Below, piece after piece: positions 1 through 5,279 of a stretch of 6,382 nt of DNA (its first letter is position 1; each line of letters begins with the position of its first letter). The stretch comes from JBFHER01 sp041584055. GTDB lineage: Bacteria; Bacteroidota; Bacteroidia; Bacteroidales; UBA5342. Made by a program: the position numbers and the translations under genes. The stretch is taken from positions 1 to 6,382 of the forward strand of contig JBFHER010000231.1 of NCBI GenBank assembly GCA_041584055.1, given 5' to 3'. The notes under the pieces are model-generated. The model searched no databases, was not told the origin of the DNA, and saw only the letters and a list, made by a program, of their open reading frames with translations.

Positions 1-930
1 ATACCCTAAAAATCCAAGGTAAATGGCAGGCTTAATCATCAGAATACTATCGGATGTTGTTTTTTGAGTTGATATCTTAAAATCAGACAATACCGTGTAA
101 TTGTCAGTATGAAGATTTAATTCTTTGTCTAATTTTTTTATCCTTTCAAAAATATTTTGTTTGTAGACATGATAAAGCTGTACGGAAACATTGCCTAAAT
201 ATACACCACTACCATGTTGTGAAAGTGAAGCTGCTTTCGGCGTATTAAAATAAACAACTTTTTGAAGGCTGTCCAGATAATCTATTTCATGCATCAGATC
301 CTTTTTGTATTGCTGTATTTCATTGAGTCGATAAGCGTTTTGTTGCAGAATAAACGCTTTCGAGTTAATGTAGTAATTGATCGCTGAATTAATTTTTGGA
401 AACACCATCGGGTCATTAACAGTTGCTACAATGCATAAGTGAAGTGAGTCCCGGATGTTAATTGTGTCTTCAAGACTTCTTACACCTTTTAGATCAACCC
501 CATCAATGGTTCCATCACCATGCACATCGATATAATAGTAGCTTTGTATTGAAATTATTTTAGATAAAGACAATGAATCAAGGTTGAACAGATCTTCAAC
601 AAGTTTACTGTTGCCTTCATTTCGTTCTGATAAGTAGGTCGTAATTTCATCAAAGTAAGGTTTCATCTCATAGCTTCGCATTGCATTTGTGCGAATTTTC
701 ATTTCAGATTCATATCCTGCAACATTGGTGAATGTATGAAAAACACCATAACCCAGTCCGAGCAGACCAGGCAGGAGAACATACAAATAGTTTTTAATGC
801 CAAAGGCAAACAGCCACCACATGCCATTGTAAATACCATTTATAAAATTCTTTATGCCCTGACCCATCAGGCTAAATAATTCAATTAGGTCGATTTCTTT
901 GCGCTCGTTGTGCGTTTTTTTGTTCTCCAT
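1..930 (-). CDS. Wzz/chain-length-determinant-like inner-membrane protein, C-terminus beyond the left edge
   Basis: The frame is open from ATG at 930 to base 1 with no stop, giving 310 residues and no C-terminus. The layout is that of polysaccharide co-polymerase (Wzz-like) proteins. A short charged cytoplasmic start contains EIDLIELFSLMG (residues 12-23). A first membrane segment lies at about 45-64. A long periplasmic part follows, with coiled-coil-like helices at about 193-226 and 255-275. A second hydrophobic stretch begins at about 296 and is cut by the edge, preceded by a VLSDF segment (280-284). Such proteins set the chain length of surface polysaccharides, but no neighbouring polysaccharide gene is visible, so the role is inferred. 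Residues 135-146 form a calcium-loop-like D-x3-D-G-x-I-D-x2-D motif. A GAGG sequence lies 3 bases before the ATG. The gene is last visible in the yicC-gmk-nadD-phosphorylase run, 52 bases after the phosphorylase. The reading frame is certain; the family call is moderate. Confidence 0.72.
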   Translation of the reverse strand, partial: MENKKTHNERKEIDLIELFSLMGQGIKNFINGIYNGMWWLFAFGIKNYLYVLLPGLLGLGYGVFHTFTNVAGYESEMKIRTNAMRSYEMKPYFDEITTYLSERNEGNSKLVEDLFNLDSLSLSKIISIQSYYYIDVHGDGTIDGVDLKGVRSLEDTINIRDSLHLCIVATVNDPMVFPKINSAINYYINSKAFILQQNAYRLNEIQQYKKDLMHEIDYLDSLQKVVYFNTPKAASLSQHGSGVYLGNVSVQLYHVYKQNIFERIKKLDKELNLHTDNYTVLSDFKISTQKTTSDSILMIKPAIYLGFLGY

Positions 931-982
931 AATCCTCGATTGAAATGCAAATATTGGAAAAAATACCTTTAATAAAAAGCTT

Positions 983-1852
983 TTAGATGTTTTCTAAGAC
1001 ATATTCTACCAGTTCTCTGATGACGGGTTTGTAATCTTTGCTATAGGTTTTCGAGACACGATTTGCGATAATTGCACACATGGTGATCGCTTCATGCCCG
1101 AGCAAGGCAGATAAACCTGCAATGGCCGAACTTTCCATCTCAAAGTTTGTAATCTTATAACCGTTGTAACGGAAAGCCTGAATTTGATCATTCATAGCTT
1201 TGTTTTCTATCGGTAAGCGTAATTCTCTACCCTGAGGACCGTAGAAACCTGGTGCAGAAATTGTAATCCCTTTTGTTATTTTTTTAGAATCGAATCGTTG
1301 TAACAGTAATTTCGATGAATCCACTACGTAAGGTTTGGTAAGTAGTTGATTCCAGGAAATCTGATTCAGGAATGCTGATTCAAAGGCCAGATCACAAACT
1401 CTATTTCTTCCATCATAGAAATTAAGTAAGCCATCAAATCCAATTGATTTTTCCGACAATAACCATGAGTCCACAGGTAAATCTTCTTGTAATCCTCCGG
1501 ATGTGCCAATGCGAACAATTTCAAGACTTGTTAAATTAGGTTTTATGGTTCGGGTGTTAAAATCAATGTTTACAAGGGCATCAAGTTCATTAAGAACGAT
1601 GTCTATGTTGTCGGTTCCAATACCGGTTGAAAGCACCGTAATGTGTTTTGACTGATACCAACCGGTGGCACTGACAAATTCTCGATTTGAAGATCGAAAT
1701 TCAACTTTGTCAAAAAGAGCAGCGATCATTTCAACCCTTCCGGGATCCCCTACAAGAATCACTTTCTCCGCAAGGTCCTCTGGTTTTAAATGCAGATGAA
1801 AGATGCTTCCGTCTTGATTGATAATTAACTCTGATTCGGGAATTCTTCTCAT
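983..1852 (-). CDS. Uridine-phosphorylase-like nucleoside phosphorylase (PNP/UDP family 1)
   Basis: This is a cytoplasmic enzyme that splits a nucleoside with phosphate into free base and (deoxy)ribose-1-phosphate for salvage. The 289 residues carry the family landmarks in order: FHL (18-20), phosphate-loop GDPGRV (35-40, Arg39), NREF (56-59, Arg57), STGIG (75-79), RIGTSGG (114-120, Arg114), FYGPQGRE (203-210), NFEMES (236-241) and IIANR (261-265). The Gln207-x-Arg209 pair matches the Gln-x-Arg that E. coli Udp uses to recognise uracil, and E238-M239-E240 matches its ribose-binding segment, so a pyrimidine, probably uridine, is the best substrate guess. It is somewhat longer than E. coli Udp (about 253 residues), with a longer N-terminus and an insert near 95-110. 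The ATG follows the nadD stop by 3 bases, so translation is probably coupled. No clear Shine-Dalgarno is seen. Exact base specificity is not settled by sequence. Confidence 0.92.
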   Translation of the reverse strand: MRRIPESELIINQDGSIFHLHLKPEDLAEKVILVGDPGRVEMIAALFDKVEFRSSNREFVSATGWYQSKHITVLSTGIGTDNIDIVLNELDALVNIDFNTRTIKPNLTSLEIVRIGTSGGLQEDLPVDSWLLSEKSIGFDGLLNFYDGRNRVCDLAFESAFLNQISWNQLLTKPYVVDSSKLLLQRFDSKKITKGITISAPGFYGPQGRELRLPIENKAMNDQIQAFRYNGYKITNFEMESSAIAGLSALLGHEAITMCAIIANRVSKTYSKDYKPVIRELVEYVLENI

Positions 1853-1855
1853 GTT

Positions 1856-2416
1856 CTAAGTGTATAGATTATGTTTATTGATATAGTGCTGTACTTCGGG
1901 AGTAATCATAAAGGGGACTTGTTTTTTTTGTTTGATCCATTCTCTGATTGAGGAGGATGAAATTTCTACCTTTGGAGCCGGTACAAGTTTAATTTGATGG
2001 ATAACTTTTTCTTTCCCACTTCTGGGATAAACGTAAACTTCCACCATCTCCATGATCTCAACCCAGTTTCGCCATTTGCTAAATAAGTCAAGATTGTCTC
2101 CCCCCATTATTAAAACAAAGTCATCTTGCGGGTATTGCTTTGCTAAATAGCAAAGGGACTGATAGGTGTAGGATGGGGTAGGAAGTTGTTTCTCAAAATC
2201 ATCAACTCGATATCCTTTTTCATTTGAAATGGCCAGTTTTACCATTTCCACCCGTTGCTCCTGTCGCAGCAATGATTCATTTGACTTCCAGGGGTTTTGT
2301 GGGGATACCACAAACCAAATCTCCTCAAGGTCAGTAAATTCCCTGAAATAATTCGCAATGGTCAGATGGCCAATGTGAACCGGGTTAAAAGAACCAAAAA
2401 AAAGTCCAATCTTCAT
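1856..2416 (-). CDS. nadD: Nicotinate-nucleotide adenylyltransferase
   Basis: NadD joins nicotinate mononucleotide and ATP to give deamido-NAD and pyrophosphate, the shared penultimate step of de novo and salvage NAD synthesis. The 186-residue length is normal for the family. Seen in order are the nucleotidyltransferase signature GSFNPVHIGH (8-17, both His of HxGH at 14 and 17), SPQNPWK (38-44), the PSYTYQSL segment (81-88) matching the SYTxxTL-like NadD motif, GGDNLDLFSKWRNW (105-118), and SSSSIRE (153-159), the ATP-binding ISxTxIR-type motif. It lies 30 bases after gmk and 3 bases before the phosphorylase, the middle of a nucleotide-metabolism run; a yicC-gmk-nadD order is common in Bacteroidota. 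Its start has one of the few recognisable Shine-Dalgarno sequences here. The other members of this fold (PPAT, NMNAT) are less likely given the length and the GGDN and SYT motifs. Confidence 0.96.
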   Translation of the reverse strand: MKIGLFFGSFNPVHIGHLTIANYFREFTDLEEIWFVVSPQNPWKSNESLLRQEQRVEMVKLAISNEKGYRVDDFEKQLPTPSYTYQSLCYLAKQYPQDDFVLIMGGDNLDLFSKWRNWVEIMEMVEVYVYPRSGKEKVIHQIKLVPAPKVEISSSSIREWIKQKKQVPFMITPEVQHYINKHNLYT

Positions 2417-2420
2417 ATAT

Positions 2421-2424
2421 TCCT
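2421..2424 (-). promoter_or_regulatory. Shine-Dalgarno site of nadD
   Basis: Read on the minus strand the bases before the nadD ATG are GCAGGAATAT, placing AGGA 4 bases before the start. It stands out because most starts in this window have only A/T-rich leaders without a ribosome-binding match. It supports the ATG at 2416 as the true start and suggests nadD can be initiated independently of gmk, which ends 30 bases upstream. Confidence 0.6.
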
Positions 2425-2446
2425 GCTTGAGGCTGACAAATTAAAT

Positions 2447-3016
2447 TTATTTATTTAAAAATGCATGCACAATTTCTTCCGTTTTCACAATGGCATCCTG
2501 AAGCGAATCATTGATAATACAAACATCAAATTGATCACGGAAGGTTAATTCATACGCTGCTTTATCAATTCGACTTTGAATAACCTCTGCACTATCAGTT
2601 CCCCTGCTTTCAAGCCTTTTTTTAAGTTCTGCTATCGAGGGTGGCTGAATGAAAATTGCAAGTGCTCTTTCTGCATAATATTTTTTTATATTGAGGCCTC
2701 CAATCACATCCACATCAAAAATAACGTTGATGCCCTTTGACAGTTTGTTTTCAACGTCGCTCTTTAATGTGCCATAATACCGATCTGCATAAACCTCTTC
2801 CCACTCAAGAAATGCACCTTCATCAATCTTCTGTTTAAATTCTTCAGGACTTAGAAAAAAATAGTCAACACCATGTTTTTCTGTGTGTCTTGGTGGTCTA
2901 CTTGTTGCTGATATAGAAAAGGAAAGATTGAAATTCATTTTTAGCAAGTGCTTAACAATCGTTGTCTTCCCTGATCCGGAGGGTGCTGAGAAAATAAGAA
3001 GTTTACCTGTTGTCAT
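2447..3016 (-). CDS. gmk: Guanylate kinase
   Basis: Gmk phosphorylates GMP or dGMP with ATP, giving GDP or dGDP; it is an essential cytoplasmic step in guanine nucleotide supply. The 189 residues are of normal length. The P-loop APSGSGKT is at 11-18 (Lys17). The GMP-binding lid follows as ATSRPPR (37-43) and E-x2-G-x-DY (46-52), then EWEEVY (71-76) and RYYGT (79-83). DVDV at 101-104 matches the conserved D-x-D stretch, and SRI (148-150) carries the late Arg that contacts ATP phosphates. No residue expected for activity appears to be missing. Its ATG overlaps the yicC stop by one base (TAATG), so it is probably translated by re-initiation after yicC, and no Shine-Dalgarno is needed or seen. 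A yicC-gmk pair is widely conserved in bacteria, including yloC-gmk in Bacillus. Confidence 0.97.
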   Translation of the reverse strand: MTTGKLLIFSAPSGSGKTTIVKHLLKMNFNLSFSISATSRPPRHTEKHGVDYFFLSPEEFKQKIDEGAFLEWEEVYADRYYGTLKSDVENKLSKGINVIFDVDVIGGLNIKKYYAERALAIFIQPPSIAELKKRLESRGTDSAEVIQSRIDKAAYELTFRDQFDVCIINDSLQDAIVKTEEIVHAFLNK

Positions 3017-3891
3017 TACAATGCGTTTAATATTTGCTCTTTTATTTTTTCAAGGTCATCCTTCATAAGTATCACCAGTCGTTGGATCTCGTTGTGGTTG
3101 GCTTTTGATCCCATGGTGTTGATTTCACGTCCGATCTCCTGTGCAATAAAGCCAAGTTTTTTCCCAACCTGTTCTTTATTTTCCATGGTTTCAAGGAAAT
3201 ATGAGAGATGGTGTGCAAGACGAACCTTTTCTTCATTAATATCAAATTTCTCGATATAGTAAATCATTTCCTGCTCAAATCGATCCTTGTCGAACTCTGG
3301 CTTTGTTTGCAAATCATTCAGGTTTTCTGTGATCCGGGATCTCAAGGTTTCTATCCGTTCTGATTCATATTGTACAACGTTTAACGACTTCTCTTTAATC
3401 GAATTGATTTTCTCCGTTAAATCAGCCTTTATAGAGCTTCCTTCTGTTATTCTGAAGGCGATTAATTGGTTTAAGGCTCTGTCTATCGCTAAGGTTATCG
3501 CATGCCACTCTTCCTCGTCAATTTCCTGAATCTCAGTTTTGAGTGCATCCGGAAGCTTTAAAATGGTCTCAAAATAATTAATTGGCTCTGCCAATCCTTT
3601 GCTGGCAGCAATCTCTTTGATTTGTTCAACGTATTTTTCTACAACGCTTTTATTGATAGATGCATTGGAGTCACCACCAAGGTTTTCCATGTACATGCTG
3701 AATTCCACTTTACCCCGCTTTAAGGTTTTTGAAATTAATGATCGAATCTCCAGATCTTTCTCTTTATAAATACCTGGAATTCTGCTGAAAATATCAAGCT
3801 GTTTGCTATTCAGTGATTTAATTTCGATGGTAATCTTCTTGTTCCCAAGTTCGCAGGTGGCTTTCCCAAAGCCGGTCATTGATTGTATCAT
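3016..3891 (-). CDS. yicC: YicC/YloC-family endoribonuclease
   Basis: The 291 residues begin with the hallmark MIQSMTGFGKA (1-11) and end with the conserved block GREINTMGSKANHNEIQ (254-270) followed by a charged helix ending in EKIKEQILNAL. This gives the usual YicC N-terminal domain (about 1-155) and DUF1732 C-terminal domain (about 207-291), joined by a long helical, coiled-coil-like part (about 155-205). ITEGSS (148-153) and D-I-N-E-E-x-x-R-x-x-HHL (217-229) carry the acidic and histidine residues typical of the family. Members from E. coli and B. subtilis are reported to be metal-dependent endoribonucleases; E. coli YicC is linked to RyhB small-RNA decay. The target in this organism is unknown. 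It is the first gene after a good promoter candidate and overlaps gmk by one base. No Shine-Dalgarno is visible; the ATG was chosen because the family start motif begins exactly there. Confidence 0.95.
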   Translation of the reverse strand: MIQSMTGFGKATCELGNKKITIEIKSLNSKQLDIFSRIPGIYKEKDLEIRSLISKTLKRGKVEFSMYMENLGGDSNASINKSVVEKYVEQIKEIAASKGLAEPINYFETILKLPDALKTEIQEIDEEEWHAITLAIDRALNQLIAFRITEGSSIKADLTEKINSIKEKSLNVVQYESERIETLRSRITENLNDLQTKPEFDKDRFEQEMIYYIEKFDINEEKVRLAHHLSYFLETMENKEQVGKKLGFIAQEIGREINTMGSKANHNEIQRLVILMKDDLEKIKEQILNAL

Positions 3892-3910
3892 TCGCTAATA
3901 TTATTTTAGT

Positions 3911-3922
3911 ATACAAATGTAT
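3911..3922. repeat. 12-base palindrome on the yicC -7 element
   Basis: Plus strand ATACAAATGTAT has arms ATACA and TGTAT about a 2-base centre (AA on the plus strand, TT on the minus). It covers almost all of the candidate -7 element of the yicC promoter. It could be an operator half-site pair, but in such A/T-rich sequence a repeat of this size can arise by chance. Confidence 0.3.
3914..3921 (-). promoter_or_regulatory. Candidate yicC-operon promoter, -7 element TACATTTG
   Basis: On the minus strand the 63-base gap between the Nudix gene and yicC contains TACATTTG, a perfect match to the Bacteroidota primary-sigma -7 consensus TAnnTTTG. A weak TTTA stands 17 bases upstream where TTTG would be expected. 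The element ends 22 bases before the yicC ATG, predicting a leader of roughly 15-18 bases. It would drive yicC, gmk, nadD, the phosphorylase and perhaps the Wzz-like gene. The assignment rests on consensus and position only. Confidence 0.55.
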
Positions 3923-3954
3923 TAAAAATATATGCGTTTAAACCTCTTAGCTGC

Positions 3955-4344
3955 TTATAATGTGCTTTTCAGAGAATTCAGATGTGTCAGTATGTATGAC
4001 ATAAGGGGAATATCTGCTGGACTCCAATTCAAAAGGGGTAGATCTTCAGCTTTGAAAAAAGCAATTTCTGCATGCTCCAAAGCATTAATTTTGCCAAGAT
4101 ATGATGATGATATAAAGGGGATTAGGTGTATGTTTTCGGATTGAAAGGATTGTATTCTTGTGACAGATTTTAAAGTGATGTTTAATTCTTCTTGAATCTC
4201 ACGTACGATACAGCTTTCTTCACTTTCCCCTTGTTTTAATTTTCCCCCTGGAAACTCCCATAATCCTCCATTGGATTTATGCAACGCTCTTCTACACGCT
4301 AAAATTTTATTTTCCTGAAATAAGATGAGACAGCATACCTGCAT
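3955..4344 (-). CDS. MutT-like Nudix hydrolase, probable (d)NTP pyrophosphohydrolase
   Basis: The 129 residues form one compact Nudix domain. The approach GGLWEFPGGK (26-35) leads into a Nudix box at 34-56 matching G-x5-E-x7-RE-U-x-EE-x-G-U: Gly34, Glu40, Arg48-Glu49 and Glu52-Glu53 are all present, so metal binding should be intact. The late Gly of the signature is Asn55 here, a change tolerated in many MutT-like members. LNWSPAD (105-111) resembles the W-x-PAD segment that MutT and NudG use around the base. This suggests sanitation of oxidised or modified nucleotides such as 8-oxo-dGTP or 5-methyl-dCTP, but Nudix substrate range cannot be read from sequence. It starts 7 bases after the prmA stop, so the two are probably co-transcribed. 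It ends 63 bases before yicC. No Shine-Dalgarno is seen; the ATG is followed directly by the first strand of the fold. Confidence 0.9.
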   Translation of the reverse strand: MQVCCLILFQENKILACRRALHKSNGGLWEFPGGKLKQGESEESCIVREIQEELNITLKSVTRIQSFQSENIHLIPFISSSYLGKINALEHAEIAFFKAEDLPLLNWSPADIPLMSYILTHLNSLKSTL

Positions 4345-4351
4345 CGCTTAT

Positions 4352-5191
4352 TCATTTAATAAATTCAGCAACAACCCAATTCTTCTTTTCCGCAAAATCG
4401 ACAAATGACAGACCATTTTCTGCCGCAGATGCTTTGATGACAGCCAGATCTTCCGTGTAAAAACCACTAAAAAGGATTTTTCCATTGCGTTTTAAAGATT
4501 TTGAATAGCTAGCCATGTCGTTAAGTAGAATGTTCCGGTTGATATTTGCTAGAATTACATCGAATTGTTCATCACCAATTTTTTCAACACCTCCCAACCT
4601 TACATCAATTTTGTGTTGCTTGTTCAGATGAATGTTCTCCATACAATTGTTGAAAGCCCATTCATCAATGTCTATACCTACTACATCCGATGCCCCTTTC
4701 ATACTTGCCAATATGGCAAGAATGCCAGTGCCACAACCCATGTCAAGTACACTTTTTCCATTGAAATCCATCCTTGTCATACGTTCTGCAACCAGCCATG
4801 TTGTTGAATGGTGTCCTGTACCAAATGACATTTTAGGATCAATCAGGATTTCATATTTGCACATCGCATCTGTTTCATGAAATGAGCTACGAATTAAAAG
4901 CTGATCACCAACTACAATGGGTTTGAAGTAATTCTTTTCCCAACGCTCATTCCAGTTTTGATCTTCAATTTGACAAACGGAATATTCTACCTGAACTTGA
5001 ATGAAGTCCTGATTTAATACCTGTTTTAAATCTTCATCAGAATATTTTTTTTCAGGGATGTAAGCTTTAAAACCATTTTGATGATCTTCAAAACTTTCAT
5101 ACCCAACATCTCCCAACAAAGCCTGAAGGATATCTTTGGCATCTTCGTTGTAGGGATTTAGGTCTATATTTACTTCAGTGTATGGCATCAT
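4352..5191 (-). CDS. prmA: Ribosomal protein L11 methyltransferase
   Basis: PrmA uses S-adenosylmethionine to methylate ribosomal protein L11. The 279 residues (E. coli PrmA has 293) show the expected two parts. A small N-terminal L11-recognition domain (about 1-75) is followed by the linker DQNWNERWEKNYFKP (77-91), whose W-x5-W spacing is typical of PrmA. The methyltransferase core has DPKMSFGTGHHSTT (118-131), the SAM-binding motif VLDMGCGTGILAI (148-160), the acidic end of strand 2 in GIDID (172-176), and LANINRN (214-220), the PrmA version of the catalytic-site motif. Two ATGs stand in tandem at 5191 and 5188; the upstream one was taken, and the difference is a single Met. It is the first gene of the leftward run, is followed after 7 bases by the Nudix gene, and diverges from the glycoside hydrolase. 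Loss of PrmA is mild in E. coli, so it is probably not essential. Confidence 0.95.
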   Translation of the reverse strand: MMPYTEVNIDLNPYNEDAKDILQALLGDVGYESFEDHQNGFKAYIPEKKYSDEDLKQVLNQDFIQVQVEYSVCQIEDQNWNERWEKNYFKPIVVGDQLLIRSSFHETDAMCKYEILIDPKMSFGTGHHSTTWLVAERMTRMDFNGKSVLDMGCGTGILAILASMKGASDVVGIDIDEWAFNNCMENIHLNKQHKIDVRLGGVEKIGDEQFDVILANINRNILLNDMASYSKSLKRNGKILFSGFYTEDLAVIKASAAENGLSFVDFAEKKNWVVAEFIK

Positions 5192-5196
5192 GTATA

Positions 5197-5212
5197 AATT
5201 TTGCCCAAAATT
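5197..5212. repeat. Inverted repeat AATTTTG-CC-CAAAATT at the prmA promoter
   Basis: Perfect 7-base arms flank a 2-base centre, CC on the plus strand. The right arm overlaps the candidate prmA -7 element, so the repeat would straddle the -7 box and the transcription start. This is the usual position of a repressor operator, although no regulator gene is nearby and chance is possible in A/T-rich DNA. Confidence 0.4.
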
Positions 5213-5213
5213 A
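5206..5213 (-). promoter_or_regulatory. Candidate prmA promoter, -7 element TAATTTTG
   Basis: Read on the minus strand this is TAATTTTG, matching TAnnTTTG at every fixed position. It ends 14 bases before the prmA ATG, implying a leader of only about 7-10 bases. No convincing TTTG or TTG is found at the expected distance upstream; the nearest TTG is 12 bases away, which is too close. Call based on consensus and position. Confidence 0.45.
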
Positions 5214-5255
5214 AGAGAATAATCACAATTAATCGCGAAATAAAAATTTCAAGTG

Positions 5256-5263
5256 TATTTTTG
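5256..5263 (+). promoter_or_regulatory. Candidate glycoside hydrolase promoter, -7 element TATTTTTG
   Basis: TATTTTTG matches TAnnTTTG and ends 16 bases before the glycosidase ATG, predicting a leader of about 9-12 bases. No TTTG is seen 17-23 bases upstream. The TTTTG at its end forms an inverted repeat with CAAAA at 5267-5271. Confidence 0.4.
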
Positions 5264-5271
5264 TGTCAAAA
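5259..5271. repeat. Inverted repeat TTTTG-TGT-CAAAA at the glycoside hydrolase promoter
   Basis: Perfect 5-base arms flank a 3-base centre and overlap the candidate -7 element. The arms are the same core (TTTTG and CAAAA) as in the larger repeat at 5197-5212 on the prmA side, with the spacer 3 instead of 2 bases. Short enough to be coincidence. Confidence 0.3.
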
Positions 5272-5279
5272 GTTTATAA

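Larger units (their letters stand above)
5192..5279. promoter_or_regulatory. Divergent prmA / glycoside hydrolase regulatory region
   Basis: These 88 A/T-rich bases separate two genes transcribed outwards and must hold both promoters. A TAnnTTTG match is present for each direction, and each lies within a short TTTTG...CAAAA inverted repeat. A further small repeat, GAAAT-AAAA-ATTTC, lies between them at 5237-5250. No riboswitch-like structure, terminator or small gene was found in it. Confidence 0.7.

Noticed and set aside
948..955. Possible -7 element (AATATTTG on the minus strand) for the Wzz-like gene
   Set aside because: It has a mismatch at the first fixed T of TAnnTTTG and no upstream -33 match. 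It lies only 17 bases before the ATG in A/T-rich sequence, so it is too weak to list.
976..985. A10 to T10-like palindrome around AAGCTT at the end of the phosphorylase gene, considered as a terminator
   Set aside because: The symmetric A/T run has no loop and no G/C stem, and it overlaps the stop codon; it cannot form a stable intrinsic terminator.
3932..4144. 70-codon plus-strand open frame spanning the end of the Nudix gene and the yicC promoter gap
   Set aside because: Mostly antisense to the Nudix coding frame, with no domain and no ribosome-binding site; it also runs through the promoter gap.
4345..4350. Shared bases before the starts of the Nudix gene (TAAGCG) and yicC (TTAGCG)
   Set aside because: Two short look-alike leaders are not enough to propose a translation signal, and AGCG does not resemble a Shine-Dalgarno.
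5237..5250. Small inverted repeat GAAAT-AAAA-ATTTC in the middle of the divergent region
   Set aside because: Five A/T-dominated pairs with an A loop are expected often by chance and do not overlap a promoter element.
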